From: Channallabes apus
Taxonomy: Eukaryota > Chordata > Actinopteri > Siluriformes > Clariidae
Length of the DNA stretch: 64,000 nt
NCBI GenBank assembly: GCA_030522415.1
Contig: CM060121.1
Coordinates: forward strand, 15,664,142-15,728,141
Reading direction: 5' to 3'
Position 1 is the first letter of the stretch, and every line of letters begins with the position of its first letter. Shown in pieces: positions 61,562-64,000 of the stretch. The notes below the pieces were generated by a model. The model saw only the letters and a list, made by a program, of their open reading frames with translations. It had not been told where the DNA came from and did no database searches. The translations under genes were made by a program, and so were the position numbers.

Positions 61562-64000
61562 CCTTCAAACTGCAGCATGGCCGCGTTACACTATAATGAT
61601 GATGGGAGTGCTAATGATGGACCTTATGCATACGAGAGTCTTTACATCAAGCTTATTTTACACTGCGCTAAGAAAACCTCAAGGCCACAATATGTTAAAG
61701 AAAGCAGAGGAAGAAAGAAAAAAAATGCATGCACAGCAGTTTTCTCTACATCCTTTAGAAAAGAAAAAAAAAAGATCCAAGCCAAGAGAAGCCGGAGGCC
61801 TTTTGGTAAGGTTATAAAATTGTATATTTATTTTTCCACTTCCATTTCACTCACTAATGCTGTTTTACCTGGAGCGGAGGAACTTAAGGGTTCAATGAAA
61901 CATAAGCTGGTAAATATGTGGATTTCAGGCACAGGAGATAAATCTGCCCTGATCCGCTTACAGAAACACAACCCCGGCTAGGAAAACTCCTGAAACAAAA
62001 TGTGTGCTAAATGTCCAGCCTTTACATTGTTTGTCTAAATAAAAGTGTGAAACAACAAATATAGATGACATTGATTTTACTTTTATCTACTACCTATAGT
62101 ACCTAGAGATGCACCCTTTTAATTAAACATTGACTTACTACAACTGTAAATGCCTATTAATTATTTCAGCTGATCTTAGTCATAAAAAAAGGAATTATTC
62201 ACTGCTGAATTACACTGTTTCACTCAATTGGTATGCTAACTATTGTTATAAGTATTGGAAATGGAAAACAGACCACGGCCTGCTAACCAAATGGACCGGC
62301 AAGCAGGCATGTGAGTAAAACTGTTTTAATAAAACCACTGCAAAATCAGGAATAAATTACACATCACGTGGATGCAACTGTCCATCGCTGCATGAATAAA
62401 CCAGCATTCCTAAAAATGTGTGCAGAAAATCTTTATAAATCCGTCGTGCATGTGCCGAAAGGCAGCTATTTATCCCACATGCTGTGTAGTAAAAAAAAAA
62501 ATGCTGCAGCTTCAATAAATGCAAGCAGAACAGTAAAATACACGTACAACCACTTGTGTTAGGTAGGAAAAAATCAAGCACCGTGACTATTATTTTGGAT
62601 CAAAACCCAGACAAAAGTGTACAAAAGTTTTTAAAACAAGTTGATGAGGGAGGGAGGGAGCTTTCCGCTTGACTTAAAAGAAGACACTGCAAGGAGATAT
62701 TTGGATAACTGTGGCATTTCTCAGTAAAACAGACAGTTTGTGGTCTGTCCACGTGTAAACCTCAGCTGTCTTGCCTCGAGAATTAACAACCACTCCACAT
62801 TGGACAATTCGGTCAAAATTCTACATTTTAAAAAGATGAAACTGTCTTCTAAGAAAAGAAAATTACATTTGCACACTATTTGTAAAGAGCAGAAAGCATT
62901 GTTGATAAAAACTGATGTTACTCTGAAGCAATAATAAATATCTTACAGTTTTGTGATAATTTTATGCAGTTCTTTTAGAGTAAAAAAAACGGTAATAAAT
63001 TATTGGAGTAAGTATGCAAAATAAGAAGTGCAAAATGGTATTAAATAACAGGGCTGAAGCAGAAACACAGTGCTCTGACTAGGCCTGTAGGAAGAATTTA
63101 AATAATGTTGTTGAAAAAAGCTTAATAATGTGTATATAAGCACTAAGTGCTATTTTAAAACATTTTGTCAGTGAACACCTGCTTATAATCAAGAATAAGT
63201 TTAGCTTAGTGCATTTGATTAGTTCTCTTTCATAAAAACATTATTAATTGTGAAAAGTAAAAAATAAAACACAATGTGTGTGTCAAAGTGAGCTCAAGAA
63301 CTTGCAGCCCTTCACGTTTTAGCTACAAACCAAAATGTTCAATGTTATCAATAATAGCATAAACAGTCGGACAGAATGCACTGTGGCACCATTTAAAAGT
63401 AAGCAGAATAAAAACTTCAGCTTTTAATGCATACACTACATATTACTGTACATATTTATTCATGTTACAGAGACGGCGCTCAGTGCTCTCAAACATTCCA
63501 ACTTAAAGCATAGAAATCTTTCTGTCTACAGATGCATTTACATTTCAAGTTAAAGAGTGAGATATCAGGCCGAATGCATTGAAGCATGTGAAAGTTCATT
63601 CATTTTGTATTTGCGTGAAAGAAGAACGAGTTGCTACAAGTCACAACGACAAAACGAAATGCAGTGCACCATGAATTATTCCGTGTGGCCAAAAAAAAAA
63701 AAATAGGCAGATTGTCCTGTTTAAGAGGCGACATGGAGTGACAGTGACCTTTGGCTTGTCCAAAAAAAAAACAGCAATGAGTTAGTTATCTAAATCCAGC
63801 AAAAACACCTGAACCCAATCTGATCAGAGACCAGCGCTTTCCTCCTTACACAAGTTAAACCACAGGAAAAAACCGAGCTGTAACTTTAAAGCCTAGCTCT
63901 TCCTCATCCTCTTCTCCCTCCTTTTTGAAATATGAAATAGAATCGAGCGACGCGCCATTTTCTCTCGCAACCATGTTGCACCGAGAAAAAACAAACAAAC
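61562..64000. other. Noncoding sequence
   Basis: AT-rich unique DNA. The open frame 61436-61981 is unrecognised, rich in Lys/Arg/Ser and without domains. No NFI exon 1 was found to the window end. Confidence 0.5.

Noticed and set aside
61436..61981. 181-codon plus-strand open frame
   Set aside because: Ends in AT-rich intron-like DNA, has homopolymer Lys runs and no domain; chance is the simplest explanation.
63880..63975. Minus-strand ATG with good context near the window end opening a 39-codon acidic frame
   Set aside because: No similarity to any NFI first exon, no donor found, and the frame ends quickly. Could be a chance frame.

Overview
The window looks like vertebrate, almost certainly teleost fish, nuclear DNA. 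It is AT-rich and intron-like, loaded with (CA/GT)n, (TA)n and (GA/TC)n microsatellites, and contains decayed Tc1/mariner and hAT DNA transposons plus short retroposons of kinds I know from fish genomes. A siluriform or other ostariophysan source is plausible from the repeat flavour, but the sequence does not prove it. There are no operons, ribosome binding sites or prokaryotic features.

The only protein-coding sequence I can support is one internal exon on the minus strand, 35748 to 35217. It encodes most of the DNA-binding domain of a Nuclear factor I transcription factor, best matched to NFIX. It is bounded by a clean AG acceptor and GT donor, and its 532-bp length is that of exon 2 in vertebrate NFI genes. 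By gene orientation, 1-35216 should lie in or beyond the following intron, and 35749-64000 in the preceding intron or 5' flank. I could not find exon 1 (the short MYSP...LTQ-type exon) or exon 3.

Layout: 1.1-2.3 kb holds two adjacent Tc1-like fossils of different families. 4.37-5.47 kb is a complete hAT-type element with 8-bp target-site duplications and a BED zinc-finger ORF. 5.8-9.4 kb holds SINE fragments, a deleted mariner copy and a hAT-like MITE with an internal hairpin. 10.5-14.1 kb has a fish interspersed repeat, a Tc1 5' fragment, a mariner 3' fragment and SINE remnants. 16.4-21.0 kb has three hAT-like MITEs. 23.1-28.8 kb has two copies of one Tc1-like MITE in opposite orientation, a Tc1 transposase fossil and a roughly 290-bp (GT)n tract. 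29-35 kb is microsatellite-rich with possible regulatory DNA. 35.2-35.75 kb is the NFI exon. 36-42 kb contains GC-rich blocks, two more MITEs and a 29-bp perfect inverted repeat. 44.6-47.2 kb has a MITE, an LTR-less retrotransposon RT scrap and a second, older copy of the BED-type hAT element interrupted by a SINE fragment with a 10-bp target duplication. 51-64 kb has a SINE, a Tc1 5' half, a long near-perfect palindrome, another MITE copy and a CpG-rich block near 61.4 kb.

No new multi-gene system is visible. The observations most worth checking are the perfect inverted repeats at 40632-40707, 42197-42244 and 56207-56284, the nested SINE-in-hAT structure, the gene-strand open block at 37.4-37.9 kb as a possible alternative first exon, and the unusual substitutions inside the NFI exon. 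Repeat family names come from remembered consensus sequences, not from a search.
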